64,000 nt of DNA from a virus: the IMG/VR virus record IMGVR_UViG_3300029914_000002, positions 1-64,000 of that record, one strand, 5' to 3'. A program made the position numbers and the translations under genes. This document shows positions 31,890-40,496 of the stretch, piece by piece (position 1 is the stretch's first letter; every line of letters starts with the position of its first letter). Under the pieces are notes generated by a model. The model made no database searches. It was given only the letters and a program-made list of their open reading frames with translations, and was not told the origin of the DNA.

Positions 31890-32594
31890 ATGGAAATAGA
31901 AGCACTTTTTATATCAGATGTGCATCTTGGTACAAAATATACAAAAGCTACTGAATTATTAGAAATATTAAAATATTATAAGCCAAAAAAATTATTTTTA
32001 ATAGGAGATATCATTGATGGATGGGCGTTAAAAAAGAAGCATTACTGGAATCAAGAACAAACAAATGTAATTAGAAAAATTTTATCATATTCAAAAAATG
32101 GAACAGAAATATATTACATATCAGGAAATCATGATGATTTTTTAAAACATTATATATTTGATTTTGGTAATATTCATATAATATCTGAAATGATATGGAA
32201 TAATTGTTTAATTACTCATGGAGATAAATATGATACTGTAGTTATGAATAATAAATGGATTGCTCATTTGGGTAGTATTGGTTATGATATCGCTCTTTAT
32301 TTAAATAAATATATTAGTAATATTAGAAAATTATTTGGTTTAGATAAAAAATCTTTCAGTAAATGGTTAAAAAATAATGTAAAAGAAGCTATCAATTTTA
32401 TATACAAATTTGAAGAAATTTTAATAACAGATACAATAAAAAAAGGTTGTGATACTGTAATTTGCGGTCATGTTCACACTCCTGATGATAAAATTATAAA
32501 TAATGTAAGATATTTAAATACTGGTGATTGGATTGAAAATTGTTCATATATTATATATGATAAAAATAAATTCACTTTAAAATATTATGATTAA
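31890..32594 (+). CDS. LpxH-like metallophosphoesterase
   Basis: 234 residues from MEIEALFISDVHLGTKY. Metal motifs: SDVHLG, IGDIIDGW, SGNHDDF, ITHGDKYD and CGHVHTPD. The pattern is that of UDP-2,3-diacylglucosamine hydrolases and relatives acting on glycolipids. It overlaps the glycosyltransferase gene by eight bases. The pair could alter host surface glycolipid. The second ATG (31890) is chosen because the extra N-terminal residues are not family-like. Confidence 0.8.
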   Translation: MEIEALFISDVHLGTKYTKATELLEILKYYKPKKLFLIGDIIDGWALKKKHYWNQEQTNVIRKILSYSKNGTEIYYISGNHDDFLKHYIFDFGNIHIISEMIWNNCLITHGDKYDTVVMNNKWIAHLGSIGYDIALYLNKYISNIRKLFGLDKKSFSKWLKNNVKEAINFIYKFEEILITDTIKKGCDTVICGHVHTPDDKIINNVRYLNTGDWIENCSYIIYDKNKFTLKYYD

Positions 32595-33312
32595 TATAAA
32601 AGATTTATTGACAATTATTATTCCTTGTAAAAATGAAGAAAAATATATAGAAAGCACTTTAACTAATATTAATAATCAAAATAATGTTAAAGGAATAATT
32701 GTTTATATTTCTGATGCAGGATCAACAGATAACACATTAGATATAATTAGTAGTTTTGAAAATAATTTAAAAAATAATTTAAAAATTAAAATAATTGAAG
32801 GTGGTAGAGTATCTGTAGGTAGAAATAATGGATTGAAATTAGTTGATACTCCTTATGTTTTATTTATGGACGCTGATACAACATTAGAAAATGATAATCA
32901 AATAAATGAATATTTAAATTGTATGATAAATAATGATTTATATTTAATGACTTCTCCATTATATTGTATTGTAAATGATAAATATGCAAAAATAATGTTC
33001 AAATCTTTTAACGCTTTAAATAAAATATTATCTAATATTCAACCGTTTGCAATTGGATTGTTTTTTATGACAAAAACTGATATTATTAAAAAATTAGGTG
33101 GCTTTGATGAATCTGTTATACATTCAGAAGATTATCTATTATCTAAAAAATATAATAGAAATAAATTTAAAATAGGTAAATATAAAGTAGGACAAGATAA
33201 TAGAAGATTTAAAAGATTTGGATATTTCAAAATGATAAAATTATTATCAAATGGATTATTATATCAAAATAATATAGATTATTTCAGAAAAGATAATAAT
33301 TATTGGAATTAA
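32587..33312 (+). CDS. Family 2 glycosyltransferase
   Basis: 241 residues. LLTIIIPCKNEEKYIESTL and ISDAGSTDNTLDII are the GT-A nucleotide-sugar binding strands. FMDADTTL is the metal-binding DxD. GGFDESVIHSEDYLLSKKY is the acceptor-side ED motif. A C-terminal membrane-associated helix follows. It probably transfers a sugar to a lipid or surface glycan together with the LpxH-like partner. Confidence 0.85.
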   Translation: MINIKDLLTIIIPCKNEEKYIESTLTNINNQNNVKGIIVYISDAGSTDNTLDIISSFENNLKNNLKIKIIEGGRVSVGRNNGLKLVDTPYVLFMDADTTLENDNQINEYLNCMINNDLYLMTSPLYCIVNDKYAKIMFKSFNALNKILSNIQPFAIGLFFMTKTDIIKKLGGFDESVIHSEDYLLSKKYNRNKFKIGKYKVGQDNRRFKRFGYFKMIKLLSNGLLYQNNIDYFRKDNNYWN

Positions 33313-33327
33313 AAAATTCTGAAAGAA

Positions 33328-33639
33328 CTATAAGTTAAAATTAGTTGCAGCATTTTTTAGTTTAATTATTTCTTTATCTTTATCAAATATTAATATAGCA
33401 TCTGGATAAATGATCCATCCTTTAGTATGACTAAAATCATAAAAATTAATTGTATATGATGCCATAGTTCCAGTTTCATAATCAATTATTTTAAAAATTT
33501 TATTTGTTAATTTTTTCAAATAATATTTTTTTAATTCTGAATTTGAAAAACTTATATTATTCACATCAAGAATAACATAATCTCCTACTTCAGGTTTATC
33601 AGTATTATTTATTTCTTCAAATCTTTTTAAGTATTTCAT
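33328..33639 (-). CDS. MKY/KFN-family protein, KOW-like
   Basis: 103 residues, MKYLKRFEEINNTDKPEVGDYVILDVNN to KNAATNFNL. The N-terminal 9-mer, the VGDYVI barrel start and the NFNL end define the family. It is the last gene of a four-gene minus-strand set (34671 down to 33328). The neighbours' ends and starts overlap as ATGA. Function unknown. Confidence 0.75.
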   Translation of the reverse strand: MKYLKRFEEINNTDKPEVGDYVILDVNNISFSNSELKKYYLKKLTNKIFKIIDYETGTMASYTINFYDFSHTKGWIIYPDAILIFDKDKEIIKLKNAATNFNL

Positions 33640-34004
33640 ATGTTAAATTTATTTGCATTTTTTTTAATTTCTATTCGTTGTTTTAATTCTTCTTTTGTTT
33701 TTCCAATTGCATTTATATCCTCTAAATTAAATATTTTATTATAACCTCCATAAGGTTTATCATATGGAAAAAACTTTAATACATTTTCTGGAATTTTAAA
33801 TCCATATGTTACAATTATTCTATCATCATTAAAAAATGTATATATTTGTCCAGGATGATTAAGAAGATAATCTTTTAAATTATCAAGTTCTTTTTCATCA
33901 TAGTATCTTTTTAAATGATTAATATATTTTTTACTTATTATTGAAACATAATCTCCTACTTCAGGCTTATTAGTAGTATTTTCAAATGTTTTTATATATT
34001 TCAT
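33636..34004 (-). CDS. MKY/KFN-family protein, KOW-like
   Basis: 122 residues, MKYIKTFENTTNKPEVGDYVSIISKKYINH, then ILNHPGQIYTFFNDDRIIVTYGFKIPENVLKFFPYDK. It ends IEIKKNANKFNI. Closest paralogue is 34348 (shared NHPGQI/NYPGKI, VSYG, IPDN). Function unknown. Confidence 0.75.
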   Translation of the reverse strand: MKYIKTFENTTNKPEVGDYVSIISKKYINHLKRYYDEKELDNLKDYLLNHPGQIYTFFNDDRIIVTYGFKIPENVLKFFPYDKPYGGYNKIFNLEDINAIGKTKEELKQRIEIKKNANKFNI

Positions 34005-34351
34005 ATGTTAAATTTATTTGCTTGTAATATAGCTTTTAATTCTTCTTTATTTTTAGAATATTTTATAATATCTATTGCTTTCATAGAAAATCCATATTCA
34101 TTATTTGATAGAAATATTTTAAAATTATTTAATTCAAATGGAATATTATCATATTGTATAATATAATGTGTAGTTCCAGGAAATAATTTACCAGTAATTT
34201 CAACAAGTTTACCTATATTATTATTAATAAAATCATTAAATATTTTATATTTTTCATTATTATGACCTTCATACCATTCACATATGACGTAATTTCCTAC
34301 TTCAAGTTTATCAGTATTATTTATTTCTTCAAATGTTTTTATGTATTTCAT
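34001..34351 (-). CDS. MKY/KFN-family protein, KOW-like
   Basis: 116 residues, MKYIKTFEEINNTDKLEVGNYVICEWYEG to LKAILQANKFNI. A shared TKEELK-like segment near the end (SKNKEELKAILQ) recurs in the sister genes. Function unknown. Confidence 0.75.
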   Translation of the reverse strand: MKYIKTFEEINNTDKLEVGNYVICEWYEGHNNEKYKIFNDFINNNIGKLVEITGKLFPGTTHYIIQYDNIPFELNNFKIFLSNNEYGFSMKAIDIIKYSKNKEELKAILQANKFNI

Positions 34352-34671
34352 AAATTAAATTTATTTGCTGCAATTTTAAGTTTCAAATCCTCTTTGGTTT
34401 TAGAAAATGCATATATTTCGTTATATTGAAAATTTTTAAAATATCCATATTTTTCAATATATCCTAATAATTCTTTCATATTATCAGGTATATTTTTACC
34501 ATATGATACCTCAACGCTATGTATATTATTTCCAATACTATAAAATTTAATTATTTTACCTGGATAATTAAGAAAAAAATCTTTATAATCTTCATATCTA
34601 CTATTTATTGAAACATAATCTCCTACTTCAGGCTTATTAGTAGTATTTTCAAATAATTTTAAGTATTTCAT
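34348..34671 (-). CDS. MKY/KFN-family protein, KOW-like
   Basis: 107 residues from MKYLKLFENTTNKPEVGDYVSIN; ends KTKEDLKLKIAANKFNL. I took the ATG at 34671 because every sister protein starts with MKYxKxFE; the longer frame adds 22 residues with no family match. Confidence 0.75.
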   Translation of the reverse strand: MKYLKLFENTTNKPEVGDYVSINSRYEDYKDFFLNYPGKIIKFYSIGNNIHSVEVSYGKNIPDNMKELLGYIEKYGYFKNFQYNEIYAFSKTKEDLKLKIAANKFNL

Positions 34672-34755
34672 ATTATTATATATTAAAAAAATATAATTAA
34701 ATTCCTCAATTGAAATAATTATAGTATTTTTGTACATAATATTAAATATAAATAT

Positions 34756-35280
34756 ATGGAACTAAAAGTAGTAGATTATAAGATATATAAAATTCATACC
34801 ACACGTGAACAATATCGTGAGAATGCTATCAAATATGATTATGCATTAAAAAATAAAAATTGGGCTAACGATTTTGAAGGAATGATTGAAAAAAAATATT
34901 CTGGATATTCTGATGAAATAGGTTCATTTAGTGAGAATCATTATTTATTAAAAACTGTATTTGTTGGTGATAAATTTGATATAAATAAAGATTTTTATGA
35001 TAAATGTAAAGAACCTTACTATAATATAGTAAATATTGAATTTAGAGAATATGGTGATAATTTGACCGATGAAATTATTAAATCTAAATTTGAAGTAGTT
35101 AAACCAAATAAACCAACTACATATCCTAAATATAATAATGAAATTAAATTTAATTATGATAAAAAAAATGTTACAATTGAAAAAATATACTTTGATGGAT
35201 ATCAATGGCAATATAAATTAAAGAATATTGGGCATATTTATGATTATATTTCTGAAACTACTATCAATAAATATAATTGA
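34756..35280 (+). CDS. Hypothetical protein
   Basis: 174 residues, MELKVVDYKIYKIHTTREQYRENAIKYDYALKNKNWAND, Tyr/Lys-rich, with YYNIVNIEFREYGDNLTDEI. It starts a plus-strand block after the minus-strand MKY/KFN set. Not recognised. Confidence 0.7.
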   Translation: MELKVVDYKIYKIHTTREQYRENAIKYDYALKNKNWANDFEGMIEKKYSGYSDEIGSFSENHYLLKTVFVGDKFDINKDFYDKCKEPYYNIVNIEFREYGDNLTDEIIKSKFEVVKPNKPTTYPKYNNEIKFNYDKKNVTIEKIYFDGYQWQYKLKNIGHIYDYISETTINKYN

Positions 35281-35312
35281 ATTGTTAAAAAAATATAAAA
35301 ATTATTTAATTT

Positions 35313-35344
35313 TTTGGTATATAATAAAAAATGTGATAATTTTG
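35313..35344 (+). promoter_or_regulatory. Bacteroidetes-type promoter
   Basis: TTTG at 35313-35316, 20 nt, TAATTTTG at 35337-35344, 23 bases before the MgtC start. It is close in sequence to the promoters of the 49.2-51.4 kb array. Confidence 0.75.
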
Positions 35345-35366
35345 TAATGTAATTAAAAATTAAAAT

Positions 35367-35996
35367 ATGCAACCAGAATACGAGCACATTATTCAAATCT
35401 TAGCATCATTAGCCGCTGGCTCTATATTGGGATTAGAACGTGGATTTCATGGTAAGCCTGCAGGTTTTAAAACTATGATATTGATTTGCGTTAGTTCATG
35501 TTTATTCACTATACTATCAGTTAATTTAGTTAGTGGTGATCGTATAGCATCAAATATAGTTACAGGAATAGGATTTATTGGTGCTGGAGTTGTATTTAAA
35601 GAAGGTGGAAATGTTCGTGGTATAACTTCTGCAGCTATCATTTGGATGGCATCAGCAATAGGTATGTGTATTGGGTTTCAAAATTACGCACTATCTTTCT
35701 TTGTTTTATTAGTAGTTATGCTAGTTATGATTGTACTATTTAAGTTTGAGAAATTGTTTGATACTTTTCATCATTCTAAATTATATATTATACATTTTAT
35801 ATTTTCTGAATATTCATTAGAAGATTTAGAAAAAGAAATGACAGAACTTGAAATTTCATATAAAAGAAATAAAATAGGTAAAACTAATAATATTATTAAT
35901 GTTGAATATAATGTAATAATTTATCCAATTGAAAATATGAAAAAAATTGATAATTTTTTAATCAATAATACTCATATAAATAGTTTTTATGATTAA
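35367..35996 (+). CDS. mgtC: MgtC/SapB-family membrane protein
   Basis: 209 residues. LASLAAGSILGLERGFHGKPAGFKTMILICVSSCLFT, then GIGFIGAGVVFKEGGNVRGITSAAIIWMASAIGM, is the MgtC membrane domain with its hallmark 'RGITSAA'. A cytoplasmic ~75-residue ACT-like tail follows. Bacterial MgtC limits the F-ATPase and supports growth at low magnesium. In a phage it may change host energy state or cyclic-nucleotide signalling. It has its own promoter. Confidence 0.85.
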   Translation: MQPEYEHIIQILASLAAGSILGLERGFHGKPAGFKTMILICVSSCLFTILSVNLVSGDRIASNIVTGIGFIGAGVVFKEGGNVRGITSAAIIWMASAIGMCIGFQNYALSFFVLLVVMLVMIVLFKFEKLFDTFHHSKLYIIHFIFSEYSLEDLEKEMTELEISYKRNKIGKTNNIINVEYNVIIYPIENMKKIDNFLINNTHINSFYD

Positions 35997-36015
35997 ATAA
36001 AATAAATAAATAAAT

Positions 36016-36675
36016 ATGTGGAATATTTTAAAAAGTAATGCTCGTAAAAAACTTGACGCTGAAAAAATTAAATTTGAATCTGAAAAAATTAAGCTTGAAG
36101 CTGAAAGATTGGATGCGCTATATAATATAGAAAGCAAACGACTAAATGATAAGATATCTAATGCATGTATCAAATTTAGAAAAAAAGAAAAAGACAGAAT
36201 AAAAAAATTGAATGAAATTTGTCCAAAATGTTCTTCTAATAAAGTTGTTGATAAAATAAGTCAATTGAAAGGAGAGATAAATGGAACATCATTTGGATCA
36301 ATGTCATTTGGATCAGGATATTCTTCAGGATCAATTCATGGAAGCATGGATACGTATGAAATTAATAAATGTAATGATTGTGGTAATGAATGGAAAAAAG
36401 TTACTTATAATAATTACGGTGAAACTTCATGGGATCAAAAAATTAGATTCTTAAGATTATCTATATCTAATTTTATTCAATTTCCAGATAAAAAAGAACC
36501 TTATTATGTTATAGAAACAAGAAATTTCTGGTCTGGTACTAAATTAGAAATTTTACCTTTATTGCTTGAAAAAGAACATATTGAAAATGAATATTATAGT
36601 GTTAACAAAATTATAATGGATTTAATTAAAGGTAATGAAGATATTTTAATTGATAAATTAGGATTTATAAAATGA
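36016..36675 (+). CDS. Coiled-coil plus zinc-ribbon protein
   Basis: 219 residues. Residues 10-65 form a Glu/Lys coiled coil (KLDAEKIKFESEKIKLEAER). CPKCSSNKVVDK (~71) and CNDCGNEWKK (~120) supply two CxxC pairs, between which lies a Gly/Ser-rich loop (SFGSMSFGSGYSSGSIHGS). A folded C-terminal domain follows. Function unknown. Confidence 0.75.
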   Translation: MWNILKSNARKKLDAEKIKFESEKIKLEAERLDALYNIESKRLNDKISNACIKFRKKEKDRIKKLNEICPKCSSNKVVDKISQLKGEINGTSFGSMSFGSGYSSGSIHGSMDTYEINKCNDCGNEWKKVTYNNYGETSWDQKIRFLRLSISNFIQFPDKKEPYYVIETRNFWSGTKLEILPLLLEKEHIENEYYSVNKIIMDLIKGNEDILIDKLGFIK

Positions 36676-36703
36676 TAAATGGAATAGTTATAGATATTAA
36701 AAA

Positions 36704-37642
36704 ATGAAAAAAGATAAAAAATTAGTCATATCTTGTGGATTACCAGCAGCAGGTAAATCAAGCATCATTGAAAAATATGTTGATTATAAATGTACATTAC
36801 TATCAAGAGATATTGAAGGAGATACATTAAGTTCTCTTAATAAAAAACTTGAACAATTAATGTTAGATGGCGTGGATATTGTATTAGATGGAACATATTC
36901 AACTAAATTATCTAGGGCTGATGTTATTGAATTAGCAAAAAAATATAATTATTATATATTATGTATTCATTTTACTACAAAAATTGAAGATTGTATGTTC
37001 AATCAGGTAACAAGAATGATAAGAAAATATGGTAAATTATTCACAGAATTAAGTGAATATTCTAACTCTAATGATCCACATATGTTTCCTGTTGCTGCAC
37101 TTTATAAAATTAATAAAAATTTTGAAGCACCTGAATTATCAGAAGGTATTGATGATATAGAAAAAATAGATTTTAAACGTTATTCATCAGAATATAAAAA
37201 TAAAGCAATTTTATTTGATTATGATGGTACATTGAGATTAACTAAAAGTGGTGAACATTATCCAACTGATATTAGTGATATTGAAATAATTCCAGGTAGA
37301 ACAGAAAAACTTTTAGAATTACAAAGTCAAGGTTATATATTACTTGGAGTTTCAAATCAAAGTGGAATAGCAAAAGGATTATTATCTAATGATACAGCAA
37401 TAGCTTGTTTTGAAAAAACAAATGAAATGCTAGGAGTTAATATTGATTATAAATATTGTGGGCATTCAGTTCCTCCAATAACTTGCTATTGTAGAAAACC
37501 AGGAGTTGGACTAGGAATAGAATTTATTGAAAAATATAAACTTGATCCATCTCAATGCATAATGGTTGGAGATTTAACAAGTGATAAAACATTTGCTAAA
37601 AGATGTGGATTCAAATATATTGATGCTGCTAATTTCTTCTAA
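36704..37642 (+). CDS. pnkp: Polynucleotide kinase-phosphatase (Pnkp-like)
   Basis: 312 residues in two domains. Residues 1-150: P-loop kinase with CGLPAAGKSS (Walker A, 12-19), LSRD and LDGTYST. Residues 158-312: HAD phosphatase with FDYDGTLRLT (Asp162/Asp164), SNQSGIAKG, and CYCRKPGVG followed by MVGDLTSD, typical of PNK3P/HisB-like enzymes. It phosphorylates 5'-OH and removes 3'-phosphate ends, preparing cleaved tRNA for the RNA ligase at 12181. Confidence 0.85.
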   Translation: MKKDKKLVISCGLPAAGKSSIIEKYVDYKCTLLSRDIEGDTLSSLNKKLEQLMLDGVDIVLDGTYSTKLSRADVIELAKKYNYYILCIHFTTKIEDCMFNQVTRMIRKYGKLFTELSEYSNSNDPHMFPVAALYKINKNFEAPELSEGIDDIEKIDFKRYSSEYKNKAILFDYDGTLRLTKSGEHYPTDISDIEIIPGRTEKLLELQSQGYILLGVSNQSGIAKGLLSNDTAIACFEKTNEMLGVNIDYKYCGHSVPPITCYCRKPGVGLGIEFIEKYKLDPSQCIMVGDLTSDKTFAKRCGFKYIDAANFF

Positions 37643-37666
37643 TTAATATTAAAAAACATTAAATTA

Positions 37667-37698
37667 AACCTTGAATATTTTATATTCAAGGTTTTTTT
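37667..37698 (+). terminator. Rho-independent terminator
   Basis: ACCTTGAATAT/ATATTCAAGGT with a three-base loop, then eight T. It ends the Pnkp transcript. Confidence 0.85.
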
Positions 37699-37700
37699 TA

Positions 37701-37708
37701 TACTTTTG
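37701..37708 (+). promoter_or_regulatory. Possible -7 element before the 37733 gene
   Basis: TACTTTTG immediately after the terminator T-run, 24 bases before ATG 37733. The upstream -33 region overlaps the terminator stem and lacks a clean TTTG. Confidence 0.45.
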
Positions 37709-37732
37709 TATTGTAATTAAAACAAACTACTT

Positions 37733-37999
37733 ATGAAAGAGCCGAAAGATATAATTGATATTCCTACAATTGATAATATTGATTTATTCTATTCAAATAG
37801 GGATAGAGCAGAACATATGAATTTAGAACATTGTCCATGCTGTGGAAAAGAATTAAAAAATCCAGAATATTTCATCAATTCTATATATGGTGGATGTATG
37901 TATAAATCTGATGATAAAGAAGTTTATTCTGACACATGGATTATGGGTGTAGGTCCAGAATGTAGAAAAAAGTTTCCAGAAGGTTATGTATTCAAATAA
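37733..37999 (+). CDS. Small zinc-binding protein
   Basis: 88 residues. EHCPCCGKELKN (residues 33-44) and VGPECRKKFPEGYVFK at the end supply four possible zinc ligands. This 'CPxCGxxL...GPECxKK' form is a common phage small zinc-finger protein. Partner unknown. Confidence 0.75.
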   Translation: MKEPKDIIDIPTIDNIDLFYSNRDRAEHMNLEHCPCCGKELKNPEYFINSIYGGCMYKSDDKEVYSDTWIMGVGPECRKKFPEGYVFK

Positions 38000-38007
38000 T
38001 TGGTATT

Positions 38008-38265
38008 ATGAAAGATAAACTTTTTAAAATTTTTAAAATTTTTTATAATTTCATTTTATTGATTGTATATGGATATATGTTTTCACTTACAATTGGTGCA
38101 ATAAAAATTACATATAATTTATATAATATTCATTATTATTCATTAAATAAATGTATTTAGAATTATATTGTTTTAGGATTAGTTTCATTGATAATTTTTA
38201 TTATATTTATTACTATATTAGTTATTTCATATATTACATTAAAAACTAAAAAAAATAAAATATAA
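38008..38265 (+). CDS. Two-pass membrane protein with in-frame TAG (codon 51)
   Basis: MKDKLFKIFKIFYNFILLIVYGYMF... runs 50 codons, meets TAG at 38158-38160, then continues in the same frame for 34 codons (NYIVLGLVSLIIFIIFITIL...LKTKKNKI) to TAA. The two halves give two matching membrane helices joined at the amber codon, as in the other small membrane proteins here. It lies three bases upstream of the CCA-adding gene. Full translation needs amber suppression. Confidence 0.6.
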
Positions 38266-38269
38266 AATT

Positions 38270-38992
38270 ATGCCAAAAATTTATGAAGTGGGCGGATGTG
38301 TACGTGACCGTATCTTAGGAGTTGATTGTAAAGATATAGACTTTACTTTTGTATTGGATGACAAGAATCAATCAGTTGAATCTGGATTCATGTCAATGGA
38401 CTTGTGGTTACGTAAAAATGGCTACACCGTATATAATTCAACTCCAAGATGTTTCACAATCAAAGCAAAGTTTCCAAAAGGACATAAGCATGAAGGGTTA
38501 ACTGCAGATTTTGTAATGGCTAGAAAGGAAATTGGTTATTACGAAGGAACAAGACGTCCAATTTTAGAACTTGGTACACTTGAAGATGATTTAATCAGAC
38601 GTGATTTCACATTGAATGCTATGGCACTTGATGAAGATGAAAATTTGATTGATTTATTTGATGGAGTAAAAGATCTTAAAATGGGTATTCTTAGAACGCC
38701 AAGACCTTGCCAACTTACATTTGATGAGGATCCATTACGGATTTTACGTTGTGAGCGTTTTTGTATTACAAAAGGTTTCAGAATGACTGATGATATTGAA
38801 GTTGCTATTAAAAATTATGATTATGAATCAAAAATGCAAGTAGTTTCAAATGAAAGAATTCAAGATGAACTTACCAAGTGTTTTAAATTTGATACATTAA
38901 AAACAATTTTGATGTTGAATGAATTTCCTGAATTGAGAGATTATGTATTTAATCATACTAAGATGTGGTTGAAACCATCATTTCAAAAATAA
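38270..38992 (+). CDS. cca: CCA tRNA nucleotidyltransferase, catalytic half
   Basis: 240 residues. YEVGGCVRDRILG (5-17) is the G-G-x-V-R-D motif. CKDIDFTF holds the metal-binding DxD. RRDFTLNAMALD (~110) and DPLRILRCERF (~148) are motifs C and D, and SNERIQDEL is the next family motif. It adds CCA to tRNA 3' ends. The HD domain and C-terminal body that bacterial enzymes carry are absent here but are encoded separately at 59009. Needed because no tRNA in the window encodes CCA. Confidence 0.9.
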   Translation: MPKIYEVGGCVRDRILGVDCKDIDFTFVLDDKNQSVESGFMSMDLWLRKNGYTVYNSTPRCFTIKAKFPKGHKHEGLTADFVMARKEIGYYEGTRRPILELGTLEDDLIRRDFTLNAMALDEDENLIDLFDGVKDLKMGILRTPRPCQLTFDEDPLRILRCERFCITKGFRMTDDIEVAIKNYDYESKMQVVSNERIQDELTKCFKFDTLKTILMLNEFPELRDYVFNHTKMWLKPSFQK

Positions 38993-39029
38993 AAAAAGAG
39001 TTGTGATTTAAATCACAACTCTTTTTTTA
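38991..39029. terminator. Bidirectional terminator between convergent genes
   Basis: AAAAAAAGAGTTGTGATTT pairs with AAATCACAACTCTTTTTTT. It serves the CCA gene (plus) and the 39027 gene (minus). Confidence 0.85.
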
Positions 39030-39227
39030 TTTTTTCTTTAAACGTTTATTTAAAATTTCACTTATAACATAATTAATATCATTATTTGTTGGTTTATAAC
39101 CTTCAATTGTAGTGGATTTAAAATTTTTAACTGCACTATTTATTGCAACTAAAAATTGAAGTTTTAATTCTTCTCTTATTCTCCAATTTTCAAATTCCTT
39201 TATTTCTTTTTCTTTATCTGTTTTCAT
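39027..39227 (-). CDS. Small helical protein
   Basis: 66 residues, MKTDKEKEIKEFENWRIREELKLQFLVAINSAVKNFKS, ending SEILNKRLKKK. Charged and helical throughout. Last gene of the minus-strand group that holds the cyclic-phosphate receiver. Function unknown. Confidence 0.65.
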   Translation of the reverse strand: MKTDKEKEIKEFENWRIREELKLQFLVAINSAVKNFKSTTIEGYKPTNNDINYVISEILNKRLKKK

Positions 39228-39234
39228 AATATTA

Positions 39235-39573
39235 TTAATAACAATGTTTCATGTAATTCTTTAAATAACAATCAATATTTTCTCTACCCACTGTATTAGC
39301 TGATTGCATTGCATATGCAGGTAGTTTTATTTTTTTCATGTCACAGTATCTACATAACCATTTCGCACACTCATAGCCATCCCCATTACCTGTACCTAAG
39401 TCATGATCAAAGCATATCGCATCAGGTAATCCATTGATCATAATCCAATCTTGAAATTCAAGTTGTGATGTTACCCAGGATACATTTACGTCTTTTCCTA
39501 TTGGACTAAAAACTAACCAATCATTTTTCATTGGATCACGAGAGTCATCTAGCCAAAGTAATGTTTTCATCAT
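39235..39573 (-). CDS. Cyclic-phosphate-processing receiver (cREC) domain protein
   Basis: 112 residues. TLLWLDDSRDPMKNDWLVFSP and DAICFDHDLGTGNGDGYECAKWLC match the cREC fold, a receiver-like domain with the acidic pocket (DD near the start, DHDLG in the middle). In the literature on RNA-repair gene clusters it is proposed to process RNA 2',3'-cyclic phosphate ends. Its position near the Pnkp-like and CCA genes supports that role. Confidence 0.75.
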   Translation of the reverse strand: MMKTLLWLDDSRDPMKNDWLVFSPIGKDVNVSWVTSQLEFQDWIMINGLPDAICFDHDLGTGNGDGYECAKWLCRYCDMKKIKLPAYAMQSANTVGRENIDCYLKNYMKHCY

Positions 39574-39734
39574 TTTTTTGTAAATTTATTTTTAATTGAT
39601 TTATATCTTTTTCTAAAAAAAGTTTTTATAATTGATAAAATAATAGAACCACATAAAGACAATCCTAAATAAATCAACATAAAAACAAAAAATATTTTAG
39701 TTAAACGATCTGATGATTTGGACATTTTATTCAT
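39570..39734 (-). CDS. Single-pass membrane peptide, 54 aa
   Basis: MNKMSKSSDRLTKIFFVFMLIYLGLSLCG then ILSIIKTFFRKRYKS: one membrane helix with a very basic C-terminus. ATGA overlap with the cREC gene. Function unknown. Confidence 0.6.
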   Translation of the reverse strand: MNKMSKSSDRLTKIFFVFMLIYLGLSLCGSIILSIIKTFFRKRYKSIKNKFTKK

Positions 39735-39807
39735 TTATTTTTTATTACAAATATATAATAAAAAAATGAATTATTGTTGAATAATTCATTAATTTTTGTT
39801 AAATATT

Positions 39808-40026
39808 TTAATAATCTTGATAATAATTCATATTCGGTAAATTATTATCATGTGCATATTTTTTACCTTTATTTATTATATCTTCTTCTGATGTGGAATC
39901 AAAATTATATTCAATTCCGTTTTCATCACACCATCTTTTATAATAAGTATAATATTTATCTAATGATGTACCAGGCATCTGATTTGTATCAGCTTCGTTT
40001 AATTCTTTAAATTTTTTAACTTTCAT
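39808..40026 (-). CDS. Short protein with MKxxKFKELNEA start
   Basis: 72 residues. MKVKKFKELNEADTNQMPG resembles the MKYIKxFEEINN starts but has no KFNL end. The rest is aromatic (YYTYYKRWCDENGIEYNF). The ELNE-A junction is like the cleavage sites after Glu in T4-type capsid-targeting peptides. Confidence 0.7.
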   Translation of the reverse strand: MKVKKFKELNEADTNQMPGTSLDKYYTYYKRWCDENGIEYNFDSTSEEDIINKGKKYAHDNNLPNMNYYQDY

Positions 40027-40043
40027 ATTTGTATATATTAAAT

Positions 40044-40496
40044 TTATAAATTAAATTTACTTGCTTCTTTTTTTAGTTTATATTGTTTATATTGTTCTGG
40101 ATATTTGTCAATAATTTCTTTTCTATATTTATAATTTAAAACATCAAAAAAATCTTCATCATTTACATTATCTTTTATGTTCCAATTTGCACCTGCTTTT
40201 ATTAATTCATTCATAATTTGAATATTACTATAATATGAAGTATACCATAAAGCTGTTCTATTTAAATTATTAGTCAAATCTAAAATAGCTCCTGCTTTTA
40301 TTAATTCTTTAACTCCTTCTAAAAAATCTTTATTAACTGATGTTATTAATGGAGTATTACCTTCCATTGTTTTGGAGTTTATATCAACATCAGTTTTTTC
40401 AATCAATTCCTTAATTTCTTCAATATTTTTAGTTCTAATATAAAAATATAGATTATCATTATTATAATTATTTTCAAATTTTTTTAAGTATTTCAT
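40044..40496 (-). CDS. MKY/KFN ankyrin-repeat protein
   Basis: 150 residues. MKYLKKFENNYN start; four ankyrin-like units (DINSKTMEGNTPLITSVNKD, ELIKAGAILDLTNNLNRTAL, ELIKAGANWNIKDNVN); end YPEQYKQYKLKKEASKFNL. Ankyrin repeats bind proteins. One of five ankyrin members in the window. Overlaps neighbour as ATGA. Confidence 0.85.
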   Translation of the reverse strand: MKYLKKFENNYNNDNLYFYIRTKNIEEIKELIEKTDVDINSKTMEGNTPLITSVNKDFLEGVKELIKAGAILDLTNNLNRTALWYTSYYSNIQIMNELIKAGANWNIKDNVNDEDFFDVLNYKYRKEIIDKYPEQYKQYKLKKEASKFNL

